Shown: piece by piece, positions 15,293-23,757 of the stretch
Position numbering within the stretch: position 1 is the stretch's first letter
Layout of the letters: every line of letters begins with the position of its first letter
DNA from: Variovorax paradoxus
GTDB lineage: Bacteria; Pseudomonadota; Gammaproteobacteria; Burkholderiales; Burkholderiaceae_C
Assembly: GCF_030811855.1 (NCBI RefSeq)
Contig: NZ_JAUSRN010000001.1
Span: 124,001 to 188,000, forward strand
DNA length: 64,000 nt
Direction of reading: 5' to 3'
The notes under the pieces: model-generated
Told to the model about the DNA's origin: nothing
Seen by the model: only the letters and a program-made list of their open reading frames with translations
The model's database searches: none
Made by a program: the position numbers and the translations under genes

Positions 15293-16957
15293 ATGAACGA
15301 AGTGCCCGACGAACTGGACAGAACCTTGCACGCACTCTGGGGAAGACTGGGCGGAGGCATGTCGCCCGCTGCGCTGATGCTGGCGTGGTCGGATTGGGCC
15401 ATCCACCTCGCGACGCAGCCCGGACGCGCAACGCGCGTGTCCATCGATGCAGCCGCCGTCGAAGCGCCCCACCAGGCGCACGACCCGCGCCTGTCAGGAA
15501 AGGAATGGGATTCGTGGCCCTTCAGCCTGTACCGGCAGGTCCATGAAAGCACGGCCCACCGCATGCGCACTCTTTTTCACGGCGTGCCTGGCGTGGACCG
15601 GCATCATGAGCAACTGGTCGCCTTCATGGCGCGGCAATGGCTGGAGCTGCTGTCGCCCGCCAATTGCGCGATCTCCAATCCGCAGGTGCTGCAGAAGATC
15701 GCGGCCACCGGCGGCGGCAGCCTGGCGAGCGGCGCAATGCACTGGATCGAGGACGCCAGCCGCCTGGCCTTCGGCCTTCCGCCGGCCGAGGCCGGGTCGT
15801 TCCGGCCCGGGCACGAGATCGCGCTCACGCCGGGAAAGGTCATCCTGCGCAACGAACTCATCGAGCTCATCCAGTACACCCCGGCCACGCCGTCGGTGCA
15901 TGCCGAACCGGTGCTGATCGTCAGCGCCTGGATCATGAAGTACTACGTGCTCGACCTCTCGCCGCACAATTCTCTGATCCGCTATCTCGTGGCCAGCGGG
16001 CACACGGTCTTCGCCATTTCCTGGAGAAATCCCAAGACAGCCGATGCAGACCTCGGCATGGCCGATTACCTGCGCCTGGGCGTCATGGCAAGCCTCGACG
16101 CGGTCGGAGCCGTGGGGCCTGGGCGCCGCGTCCATGCCGTGGGCTATTGCCTCGGCGGCACGCTGATGGCCATCGCCGCCGCCGCCATGGCGCGGGACAA
16201 CGACGACCGGCTGGCCACGCTCACCCTGCTGGCGGCCCAAACGGACTTCACCGAGCCGGGAGAACTGGGCCTGTTCATCGACGAAAGCCAGCTGGCGTTC
16301 CTGGAAGACATCATGTCGCGCCAGGGCTATCTGAGTGCGGAGCAGATGGCGGCGGCTTTCCAGGCGCTGCGCCCGGGCGAACTGCTCTGGGCACCGATGG
16401 TGCGCAGCTACCTGCTGGGCGAGCGCCTGCCGATGACCGACCTGACGGCATGGAACGCGGACGGCACACGCATGCCCTACCGCATGCACGCCGACTACCT
16501 GCGCAGCCTGTTCCTCGACAACGCGCTGGCCGCGGGCCGTTACCTGGTCGATGGGCGGCCGGTATCGCTGAACGACATCGACGTGCCGGTGTTCGCGCTC
16601 GGCACCCTCACCGACCACGTGGCGCCCTGGCGCTCGGTGTACAAGATCCATCTGCTGTGCGACGCCGACATCACCTTCGTGCTGACGGAGGGCGGCCACA
16701 ACGGCGGCATCCTGAGCGAACCGGGGCATCCGCACCGCAGCCACCGGCTGCTGAAGCGCACGAAAAACGCGCCGTACGCGGCGGCGGACGAATTTCTGGA
16801 GCGATCGCCGGAGATGGCCGGTTCCTGGTGGCCCTGTTTCCAGCAGTGGCTGGCGGGGCATTCGGGGCCGAGGCGGCGGCCGCCAAGCATGGGTTCGCCA
16901 CGGCACGGCCATCCACCGATTGGCGATGCGCCAGGGATCTACGTTCTCTCGCGCTGA
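15293..16957 (+). CDS. phaC: Polyhydroxyalkanoate polymerase, class I-like
   Basis: 554 aa. Polymerises hydroxyacyl-CoA into PHA on granules. The lipase-like box GYCLGG supplies Cys286; Asp440 (ALGTLTDHVAPW) and His468 (TEGGHNGGI) complete the triad. The N-terminal domain carries the PFSLYRQVHE segment seen in PhaC. The C-terminus after about residue 530 is a Pro/Arg-rich tail of unclear value. Being separated from phaB (37405) and without phaA nearby, this is probably an auxiliary PHA synthase tied to the stress island. Ends 15 nt from the convergent kinase gene. Confidence 0.94.
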   Translation: MNEVPDELDRTLHALWGRLGGGMSPAALMLAWSDWAIHLATQPGRATRVSIDAAAVEAPHQAHDPRLSGKEWDSWPFSLYRQVHESTAHRMRTLFHGVPGVDRHHEQLVAFMARQWLELLSPANCAISNPQVLQKIAATGGGSLASGAMHWIEDASRLAFGLPPAEAGSFRPGHEIALTPGKVILRNELIELIQYTPATPSVHAEPVLIVSAWIMKYYVLDLSPHNSLIRYLVASGHTVFAISWRNPKTADADLGMADYLRLGVMASLDAVGAVGPGRRVHAVGYCLGGTLMAIAAAAMARDNDDRLATLTLLAAQTDFTEPGELGLFIDESQLAFLEDIMSRQGYLSAEQMAAAFQALRPGELLWAPMVRSYLLGERLPMTDLTAWNADGTRMPYRMHADYLRSLFLDNALAAGRYLVDGRPVSLNDIDVPVFALGTLTDHVAPWRSVYKIHLLCDADITFVLTEGGHNGGILSEPGHPHRSHRLLKRTKNAPYAAADEFLERSPEMAGSWWPCFQQWLAGHSGPRRRPPSMGSPRHGHPPIGDAPGIYVLSR

Positions 16958-16972
16958 GCTCGCCGGCCGGTG

Positions 16973-18538
16973 CTACACACATTTGGCGGCTGCGTCCCGC
17001 CATCGCGAATCGATCGACGCAATGTCCACGGCGCCGTCGGTGAACACCTCGATGGTCCGTGCACTTTCGCCCTCGTCCAGCGGTTCGTGATAAGCCAGTT
17101 GTCGCTCGAGCACCTGCAGATCCGCTTCGGACGCGTCGTTTCCATGGGCACTACGCCGGGCCACCCGATGCCGCAGCACCGCATTGCTCGCGCGGCAATC
17201 GAGAATCGAGCAGGGCACACCCAACTCGGCTGCAAGGCGTTCGAAGTTCCGGCGCTCGTCCCGCCGCAGAAAGGCCGCGTCCACGATGACCGGGTAGCCC
17301 GCGAGCAAGGCGGAGCGCGCGCAGGCGCGCATGCGGTCGAATGTGCGCCGGGTGGCTTCGGGCGTGTAGATGTCGATGCCCTGCCCCGCCGACCGGGCCA
17401 GCGGGTCGAGGCCGAAAAGGCGCTTGCGCTCCACGTCCGATCGGATGCGGACGGCACCCGCAAACTGCAACAGTTGCGAGGCGATGCTCGACTTGCCCGA
17501 ACCGGAGAAGCCATGGGTGATCATGAGGCGGGCGCCTGCACGGGTGTCTCGCATCAGCTCCTGCGCGCACGCCATGTAGTCGACGCCGCCGACCGTGCCA
17601 TCCGCCGCCCCGTGTCCTGGGCCGAGGCAAGACGCAAGCCCCCGTACGAGCGCCCGGTACACCTCGTAGAACGCCAGCACCGGCAGGCCTTCGTAATCGC
17701 CGCTGTGCTGCAGCCACGCGTCGAGGAAACGATACGCGAGGTCGCGCCGGTCTCGCGCTTTCAGGTCCATGGTGAGGAACGCGGCATCGCTCATCACGTC
17801 GATCCATCGCAGCGCGGGGTCGAACTCGATGCAATCGAAGGCAACCAGCTCGTCGTCCAAGGAGACGATGTTCGCGGTGTGCAGGTCGCCGTGGCATTCC
17901 CGTACCGCGCCGCCCTGCTGGCGCGCGATCCAGGCCATGCGCAGCTCGCGCGCCTTGTCGTCGATCCATTGCCGTACCGGTTCGAGGCGGGGGTTGCCCA
18001 GTTGCGCGCACAACTGGACCACGATGCGCGTCGCCGCCAAGGCGATCTGCTCAGGGTCGCCGAACGGGCTCGGCGGCGTTGCGCGGTCGGCACTTGCGTG
18101 GGAGGCCGCCAGGCGCTGCGCGAAGCGGTCGAGGAGCAGCGGATCGAAAGAAGGAGCCCGCAACTGGCTGCGCAGCACCGCCGCTTCGGGAAAGCGACGC
18201 ATGCAGACCAGGTGGTCGATCGGCGCGCCGCGTTCATGCGCCCCGTCGCCGCCGATCCGCGGCGCATCGAGCATGCCGTATACCGGCACCACGCCCAGGT
18301 ACAGCGAAGGGGCGAAGCGTTGGTTGAGCCTGAGTTCCTCGTTGCAGAAGTGCTCGCGCGCCGCGGCGCTGGAGAAATCGACGAACGGAAGATGCACGGG
18401 CTTCTTGAGCTTGTAAGCCAGCTCGGGTGTCAGCAGCACCCAGGAGATGTGCGTCTCGACCGTTTCGATCTCGGTGCCCGTCGCCTCCCGCAACCGCTCT
18501 CGCAGCGCGAAGACGAGCGTCGTGTCGATTCGTTCCAT
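16973..18538 (-). CDS. Bifunctional aminoglycoside-phosphotransferase-like/P-loop kinase
   Basis: 521 aa. N-terminal APH-like kinase domain (ETHISWVLLTPELAYKLKKP; catalytic loop CHGDLHTANI, residues 215-224; IEFDPALRWIDV as the DFG-like part), then a C-terminal P-loop domain with Walker A GFSGSGKS (343-350) resembling gluconate/zeta-toxin-type kinases. Substrate unknown. It lies 92 nt behind the tandem USP 18631-19473, probably in the same FNR-controlled operon. A shorter, frameshifted paralogue of the N-terminal domain sits across the divergent promoter (20553). Confidence 0.88.
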   Translation of the reverse strand: MERIDTTLVFALRERLREATGTEIETVETHISWVLLTPELAYKLKKPVHLPFVDFSSAAAREHFCNEELRLNQRFAPSLYLGVVPVYGMLDAPRIGGDGAHERGAPIDHLVCMRRFPEAAVLRSQLRAPSFDPLLLDRFAQRLAASHASADRATPPSPFGDPEQIALAATRIVVQLCAQLGNPRLEPVRQWIDDKARELRMAWIARQQGGAVRECHGDLHTANIVSLDDELVAFDCIEFDPALRWIDVMSDAAFLTMDLKARDRRDLAYRFLDAWLQHSGDYEGLPVLAFYEVYRALVRGLASCLGPGHGAADGTVGGVDYMACAQELMRDTRAGARLMITHGFSGSGKSSIASQLLQFAGAVRIRSDVERKRLFGLDPLARSAGQGIDIYTPEATRRTFDRMRACARSALLAGYPVIVDAAFLRRDERRNFERLAAELGVPCSILDCRASNAVLRHRVARRSAHGNDASEADLQVLERQLAYHEPLDEGESARTIEVFTDGAVDIASIDSRWRDAAAKCV

Positions 18539-18630
18539 GGGGGTCTCGGGGGCTGGGGCCGATTCACGCCGGCATCATGACGCGTGCGCCGCCCCTCGGC
18601 AAACGCGCCGGTGGCGTGCACGGCGCGCCA

Positions 18631-19473
18631 TCAATGCGCCATCAGGACCGGCACGGCCATCTTCGCAAGAATCTGCCGCGTGACGCCGCCCAGAACCAGT
18701 TCGCGCAACCGCGAATGCCCGTATCCGCCCATCACGAGCAGGTCGGCACCCAGGTCCGAGACGCGGGACAGCAGCGCGTCCGCGACGTCGATGTCCGTGA
18801 TGTTCCGCTCGAACGTCGCATGGATGCCATGCCGCGACAGAAACTGGAGCATGTCCGCAACGGAGGGTTTCCGATCGTCGTCTTCTTCGTTCGGATGCCG
18901 AAAGGAGACGAGCGTCACGCGCGATGCGCAGCGCAGCGCCGGCAGGGCCGCATGAAGGGCGACGGCGGATTCGCGCGAGCCGTTCCATGCGACCACGGCG
19001 TTCCTTGCGACACCTTCGAATTGCCCGGCGGAAGGCACGATCAGCACCGGCCGCCCCACTTCCATCAGCACATGGCCCGCGAGGCCGTGCACCCAGACGT
19101 CCGCCGCCCTCGAAGCGTCGTCCTGTCCCAGCACGACGAGATCGCTTGCGTAGCCATGCTGCACCACGGCATCGATGGTCGCACCATCGACCAGACGGAC
19201 CTCATACGAAAGGGCGCCCGTCGCCGCGATGCCTTCCCTGAATTCCCGGCTGATGGTTTCAGCGCGCCGGCGCAGGTAGTCGGCCGACTCCGCGATGAAG
19301 TCGGTCGTGCCCGTGGGGATGGCATCGGCTGGAATCACTCCGTCGTACGTCCCTGTGGGCAGGAGGCCCACAAGATGGCTTTCGTGCGCCCTGGCCCATC
19401 GCGCCGCCAGCGCTGCGCGCGCAGGACTGCGATCCGAATGGTCGAGGTGGACGAGGATGGTTTTGTATTTCAT
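18631..19473 (-). CDS. Tandem-domain universal stress protein
   Basis: 280 aa, two USP folds: MKYKTILVHLDHSDRSPARA at the start, GGYGHSRLRELVLGGVTRQIL and VLMAH at the end. Closest to the partial USP at the window start. AGGAG-type ribosome site (GGGAGTCCTCCC region) upstream. First gene of an operon with the bifunctional kinase; driven from the consensus FNR box at 19557. Confidence 0.93.
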   Translation of the reverse strand: MKYKTILVHLDHSDRSPARAALAARWARAHESHLVGLLPTGTYDGVIPADAIPTGTTDFIAESADYLRRRAETISREFREGIAATGALSYEVRLVDGATIDAVVQHGYASDLVVLGQDDASRAADVWVHGLAGHVLMEVGRPVLIVPSAGQFEGVARNAVVAWNGSRESAVALHAALPALRCASRVTLVSFRHPNEEDDDRKPSVADMLQFLSRHGIHATFERNITDIDVADALLSRVSDLGADLLVMGGYGHSRLRELVLGGVTRQILAKMAVPVLMAH

Positions 19474-19556
19474 GGGAGGACTCCCGTTCCGTGGTGCGCC
19501 GGGCCAGGCAGGATGGATACGGTCAGCGAATCTTCGGCGCTCGTGGCACGAAACTG

Positions 19557-19570
19557 TTGATATTCATCAA
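19557..19570 (-). promoter_or_regulatory. Perfect-consensus FNR box for USP-kinase operon
   Basis: TTGATGAATATCAA on the minus strand: exact TTGAT-N4-ATCAA, the only full consensus copy in the window. AAGATT (19534-19529) at -10 spacing; predicted start near 19522. Confidence 0.8.
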
Positions 19571-19625
19571 TTCATCGCCGCGGCACGCCGCCGCAGAAAG
19601 GGCAAGTAACTGCCTTGCGCCGGAG

Positions 19626-19639
19626 TTGATCGAGCGCAA
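19626..19639 (+). promoter_or_regulatory. FNR-type box for USP 19703
   Basis: TTGATCGAGCGCAA with TACGCT (19662-19667) beginning 22 bp after the box; predicted start near 19674. This rules out the in-frame ATG at 19667 and supports the ATG at 19703. Confidence 0.75.
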
Positions 19640-19702
19640 TCCGCGGCGAGGCTTGCCGACCTACGCTTGTCCATCGCATTCCGCGTAACTGCGAGGCCGG
19701 CC

Positions 19703-20539
19703 ATGAATCCACTCCGTTCGATCCTCGTCCATCTGGACGGCACCACCCGCGCCGAGCCACGGCTGCGGCTCGCCCAACGGCTCGCACAGGCCCACCAGTG
19801 CACGCTGACCGCGCTGTTTGCAGTCACGCCTGCGGTGCTGCCGACGCTTGCCTTGCCCGGCGGCCTACCGGCGATGCCCATGCGGGGCCCGGTCGATCCG
19901 GATCATCGGGCGCGCGCCCTCGCGATGTTCGAACGCGCCCTGCAGAACAGCGCCGTCCGCAGCGACTGGCAGGAGCTTCGCGGCGAGCCGGTCACCGAAA
20001 GCTTTGTGCACCGTGCATTGACCGCCGACCTCATGGTGCTGGGACAACGCGATCCGCGCGATGCCACCGGCTTCGACGTGCCCGCGGATTTCGTCGAGGC
20101 AGCGCTGCTCGGCAGCGGCAAACCCGGCCTGATCGTTCCTTTCGCAGGCGAGCCGTCGGCCAGGCTGGAGACGGTGCTGGTCGCATGGCGTTCCACACGC
20201 GAAACTGCGACCGCAGTGGCCACCGCCCTGCCCTTGCTGCGGAGTGCAAGACAGGTTCACCTCGTCGGTGCGGCGGACGAGAGCCCCGGCGGCCTGGCGC
20301 CTGCGATGGCGCAGGTTCAAAGTTATCTGCTGATGCATGGCGTCGGGCAGGTGCGCGAGCATCCGGCCCTCGAAGCCAAAAACCCGGGCAAGGCCCTGCT
20401 GTCGCTCGCCGGGGACGTGGGCGCCGATCTGCTCGTCATGGGCTGCTATGGACACAGCCGGGCAAGAGAGCTGCTGCTGGGCGGCGTCACGCGCACCGTG
20501 CTGGATTCGGCCACCGTGCCTGTGTGGATGGCCCACTGA
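19703..20539 (+). CDS. Tandem-domain universal stress protein
   Basis: 278 aa, MNPLRSILVHLDGTTRAEP start, C-terminal loop GCYGHSRARELLLGGVTRTVL and ending VWMAH. Two USP domains. Start chosen from the predicted promoter and the GAGG 6 nt upstream. Head of an operon with the disrupted kinase gene at 20553. Confidence 0.93.
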   Translation: MNPLRSILVHLDGTTRAEPRLRLAQRLAQAHQCTLTALFAVTPAVLPTLALPGGLPAMPMRGPVDPDHRARALAMFERALQNSAVRSDWQELRGEPVTESFVHRALTADLMVLGQRDPRDATGFDVPADFVEAALLGSGKPGLIVPFAGEPSARLETVLVAWRSTRETATAVATALPLLRSARQVHLVGAADESPGGLAPAMAQVQSYLLMHGVGQVREHPALEAKNPGKALLSLAGDVGADLLVMGCYGHSRARELLLGGVTRTVLDSATVPVWMAH

Positions 20540-20552
20540 GCGACGCAAGCTG

Positions 20553-21630
20553 ATGACCCCCCATACCGCCATGGCCCTGCGCCGTTCGCCCGCCGCCGCC
20601 GGGCAACAGTCCGAGCAGGCCCCCGACACCGAAACCAAGGTCCGCTGCCTCGAGTCCTTTCTCGCCGCGAGCGACGCAGGCGCACGGGCGCAGCGCATCG
20701 AAACCCACATGTCGTGGGTGCTCGTGGGCAGGACCGAAGTGCTGAAGCTGAAAAAGCCCGTGCGCCATCCACCCGTCGACTATTCCAGCGTGGAAGCGCG
20801 CGAATGCAATGCCAGGCGGGAACTGCGCCTGAACCGTCGCCTGGCGCCGGGCGTCTATCTCGGGCTGCTCGCCCTGCAATGGCACGACGGGACGCTCAGC
20901 GCCGTTCCTGAAAACCTACCTTCGGCCGGATCGGCAAACCGTGGATTGGGTCGTCGTCATGCGGCGGCTGCCGCAGGAACGCATGCTCGACGAGGTGATC
21001 CGGCGCGGCGAACTCCTGCCGCGCGACGTGGATGCGCTGGTGACCACCCTGGCGGACTTCTACCGGGGGGCCGTGCATGCCGACGTCGACGAAGGCGAAT
21101 ACGTCGCGCGCCTTCGCCTCGGGCTCGCGCTCAGTGCGAGTGTTCTCGGGCAGTTCGAGTCCGTCCTGCCTGATGCTCACGAGGCATGCCAACGAACACG
21201 CGAGGCATCGCTAATGCACGAAGGGCTGCTGCGCGCACGTGTCGCCGAGAGACGCCTCGTAGAAGGCCATGGCGACCTGCGGGCCGAGCACGTGTGCCTG
21301 GTGGACCCGCCGGCCGTATTCGACGCACTCGAGTTCGATGCCCGTCTGGGCGAGGTCGATCCATTCGACGAACTGTGTTTTCTGGGCCTGGAATGCGACA
21401 TGGCCGGCGACGCATCGTTCGGTCCGCTGCTGTGCACCCGGATGGCTGCAGCCCTTGACGACGCGCCCCCGTCCGCGCTGCTGCGGCTGTACACGGCGAA
21501 GAACGGGTTGATGCGGGCGCGCCTGAGCGCCGCTCACCTGCTGGAGACCGATCCCCGCCATCCGGAAAAATGGCTGCCGCAGGCCTCCCGCTATCTGAAG
21601 CGGGTGCTCATGGCGCTTTCCGGCTCATGA
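20553..21630 (+). pseudogene. APH-like kinase gene, frameshifted
   Basis: Starts MTPHTAMALRRSP 13 nt after the USP stop. The first frame matches the N-terminus of the kinase at 16973 (ETHMSWVLVG..., VLKLKKPVRHPPVDYSSVEARE, LNRRLAPGVYLGL) up to about 20900. The homologous sequence then continues in the frame one base later (KTYLRPDRQTVDWVVVMRRL, GHGDLRAEH catalytic loop, FDPFDELCFLG) to the stop at 21630. One base gained or two lost near 20895-20915, next to an AAAA run, explains it. Without the shift it would be about 358 aa, lacking the P-loop half. Could be a true pseudogene, an assembly error or recoding. Confidence 0.8.
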
Positions 21631-23028
21631 ACGGACCCCGTGCAGCGAGGAGACCACGCGCTTCATCTTGCCGCTGGGTCCACAGCTGGCGCTCTCGCCG
21701 ACACGGCAATGAACGTGCACGCCGCTCGCTCCCTGCGCCGCCAGATATGCCAGGAGCATCTTTCGCGCCTTCTGCAGCATTGCTTGCGCGTCCGTGCCAT
21801 GCCGGCCGGTTCGCAGCAGGAGGTCGCCGGGGGCCTGCTGCACCAGCTGGAAGTCGAACAGACCGGCCTCCTCCTCGAGCACGGTGCTCACCGCCAGCGG
21901 GACGATTTTCACGGGCGGCGCGCCGTGATCGCCGCGAAACACCAGCGTGTCGTCGTCCCGCCCCTTGACCTCGATGGCCGGAAGGCTTGAGCCGCATGCA
22001 CAGGGTGTGGCGAGCAGCGTGACGCGATCGCCCAGGTCGTAGCGGATCAGCGGCTGCACGTGATTGGCCAGGTTGGTGAGCAGGGTGGTCGCGCCGGCCT
22101 GCCCCATGGGCACGGCATGGCCGCGCGCATCGACCGGCTCGAGAATTGCCCAGTCGCTGTTCAGGTGCAGCACGCCGCCGGCGCATTCGAACGCCAGCGA
22201 CAGGAACTCCGAAGCGCCATAGCTATTGGCAACCGGGCAACCGAAGGCGCTCTTGACGAACGTACGCCTGGCGGGCGAAAAGCCTTCGCCGCCGGTCCAT
22301 ATTTCGTGCGGCGATGCCGTCATCCGGCCGGACCGGCGCTCGTGCGCCAGCAGGACGGCGGCACTCGGGTAGGTGGTGAGCACCGTCGGCGCAAACGCAT
22401 TCAGTTCCGCAACCAGTGCATCGATCGGCTGCAGGAAAGAAAAGCTGCGCAGGCGCTCTGCAAGACCCGGTTGGAGCCGGCGCAGGCGCTCGACCGACAC
22501 CGTGCTGGCGAAGTGGCCGCCCGTTGCGCCGACGAAGGCGATGCGCTCGGCCAGGCCCCACGGGTCCAGCCACCGCTGAAGCGGACGAAGCACCGGCCGG
22601 CGCATGGCTTCGAGTACGTCGTACACCGCCATGGCGGCCGCATCCTGAACGAAGAGGCCGGGCTCGCCGGTGCTGCCCGAGCTCTCCCACACCATGTAGC
22701 GGTCGAGGTAGGGCTCGGCGATGTTCGCGCGGTCGGCAACGAAGCGGCGCAAGCCGTCGGGGTCGAGTGCCGGGTCGGCCACCCAGGATTTGAAATCGGC
22801 CATCAGATCCGTCTTGTTTGCCACAGGAAGGTCCTCCAGCCTGACGGCCGCCGGATCGCGGCCCGCCAACACACGCCGGTACAGGGCCGATCCGGCCGCC
22901 GCCGCTCCCAGGAGAGACGCCAGCCGGCTGGCGCGCCGGCGGCAAAGCGCCTCTTCGGACGCATGCGCGGCCAGGGATACGTCCGCTGCGACCGTGCCGG
23001 TCCGCCACGGATCAAAGGTGAGCAGCAT
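21625..23028 (-). CDS. Phenylacetate-CoA-ligase-like adenylate-forming enzyme
   Basis: 467 aa. Contains the AMP-binding signature MVWESSGSTGEPGLFVQD, the NSYGASEFLSLA motif, and YDLGDRVTLLATPCACGSSLPAIEVKGRDDD, the typical PaaK-like hinge with a Cys pair. The family forms acyl-adenylates and then acyl-CoA. Start MLLTFDPWRT at 23028 with GGAG about 9 nt upstream. The stop overlaps the end of the convergent kinase pseudogene by 6 nt. Substrate unknown; similar stand-alone ligases occur near PHA and stress genes. Confidence 0.85.
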   Translation of the reverse strand: MLLTFDPWRTGTVAADVSLAAHASEEALCRRRASRLASLLGAAAAGSALYRRVLAGRDPAAVRLEDLPVANKTDLMADFKSWVADPALDPDGLRRFVADRANIAEPYLDRYMVWESSGSTGEPGLFVQDAAAMAVYDVLEAMRRPVLRPLQRWLDPWGLAERIAFVGATGGHFASTVSVERLRRLQPGLAERLRSFSFLQPIDALVAELNAFAPTVLTTYPSAAVLLAHERRSGRMTASPHEIWTGGEGFSPARRTFVKSAFGCPVANSYGASEFLSLAFECAGGVLHLNSDWAILEPVDARGHAVPMGQAGATTLLTNLANHVQPLIRYDLGDRVTLLATPCACGSSLPAIEVKGRDDDTLVFRGDHGAPPVKIVPLAVSTVLEEEAGLFDFQLVQQAPGDLLLRTGRHGTDAQAMLQKARKMLLAYLAAQGASGVHVHCRVGESASCGPSGKMKRVVSSLHGVRS

Positions 23029-23106
23029 GGGGATCGTCTCCGTATTCGACGCGCATGGCGGTTCCTTCTTGAATCGGCGAGCTTGCGCGCATGGTGCGCT
23101 GGTGCG

Positions 23107-23120
23107 TTGACATGCATCAA
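23107..23120 (-). promoter_or_regulatory. FNR-type box for PaaK-like ligase
   Basis: TTGATGCATGTCAA on the minus strand, 9/10 to consensus. Class II spacing predicts a start near 23072; the -10 (AAGCTC) is weak. Confidence 0.65.
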
Positions 23121-23163
23121 TCCCGCTCTGCATTGCGAGGAAGCACGCGCACTGCGAGCGCGG

Positions 23164-23177
23164 TTGATTCAACGCAA
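23164..23177 (+). promoter_or_regulatory. FNR-type box for hsp20
   Basis: TTGATTCAACGCAA with TAGAGT (23200-23205) 22 bp after the box. The same box/-10 pair occurs at 9332/9368. Predicted start near 23212. Confidence 0.8.
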
Positions 23178-23274
23178 AACCCCAGTGCCCGCATATGCCT
23201 AGAGTGACTGTTCGCACCGACTCCCTGCGAGGGCAGATCAGGCGCGAATTCCAACCCAACTTATGGAGCACATG

Positions 23275-23697
23275 ATGAACGCACTCACTCGCCTTGATCG
23301 GCTCGAAAACCTTTTTCCCGAAATGCTGCGCCGCTGGTCCCGGCCCCTGCAACTGATCGACGAGGTCGAACTACCGGCCGACATCCGCGTCGACGTGAAC
23401 GAAAACGACAAGGAATACCTCGTCACCGCCGAAATCCCGGGCGCGAAGAAGGAGGACGTTCGCGTCTCGGTCGATGGCAACTATGTGTCGATCAGCGCCG
23501 AAATCAAGAAGGACCAGGAAAAGAAGCACGGACGCTCGCTCATCACCGAGACCTATCGCGGCAGCGTGTCGCGCGGCTTCTCGCTCGCGACCGAGGTCGA
23601 TGAAAAGACTGCCGTCGCCAAGCTGGAAGATGGCGTGTTGCGCCTCACGCTTCCCAAGCGGGAAGGCACCGGTCGCAGCACGCTCAAGATCCAGTAG
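23275..23697 (+). CDS. Hsp20/alpha-crystallin small heat-shock protein
   Basis: 140 aa. Alpha-crystallin domain about residues 40-140 (DIRVDVNENDKEYLVTAEIP, GAKKEDVRVSVDGNYVSISAE), ending with the ...VLRLTLPKR strand and a short tail. ATP-independent holdase. ATG 23275 chosen since GGAG lies 6 nt upstream; ATG 23263 and 23272 are alternatives. Pairing of an Hsp20 with USPs under one low-oxygen regulator resembles the mycobacterial DosR regulon in content, though the regulator type differs. Confidence 0.95.
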   Translation: MNALTRLDRLENLFPEMLRRWSRPLQLIDEVELPADIRVDVNENDKEYLVTAEIPGAKKEDVRVSVDGNYVSISAEIKKDQEKKHGRSLITETYRGSVSRGFSLATEVDEKTAVAKLEDGVLRLTLPKREGTGRSTLKIQ

Positions 23698-23706
23698 GCG
23701 ATCGGA

Positions 23707-23736
23707 CCGGATGCCGGCCATCCCGCCGGCATCCGG
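23707..23736. terminator. Hairpin between convergent hsp20 and efflux operon
   Basis: Perfect 11-bp inverted repeat CCGGATGCCGG / CCGGCATCCGG with an 8-nt loop, in the 60-nt gap between two convergent genes. No T run, so a bidirectional terminator or 3'-end stabiliser is likely rather than certain. Confidence 0.55.
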
Positions 23737-23757
23737 CCAGGCGTCGCCCGCGGTGCC

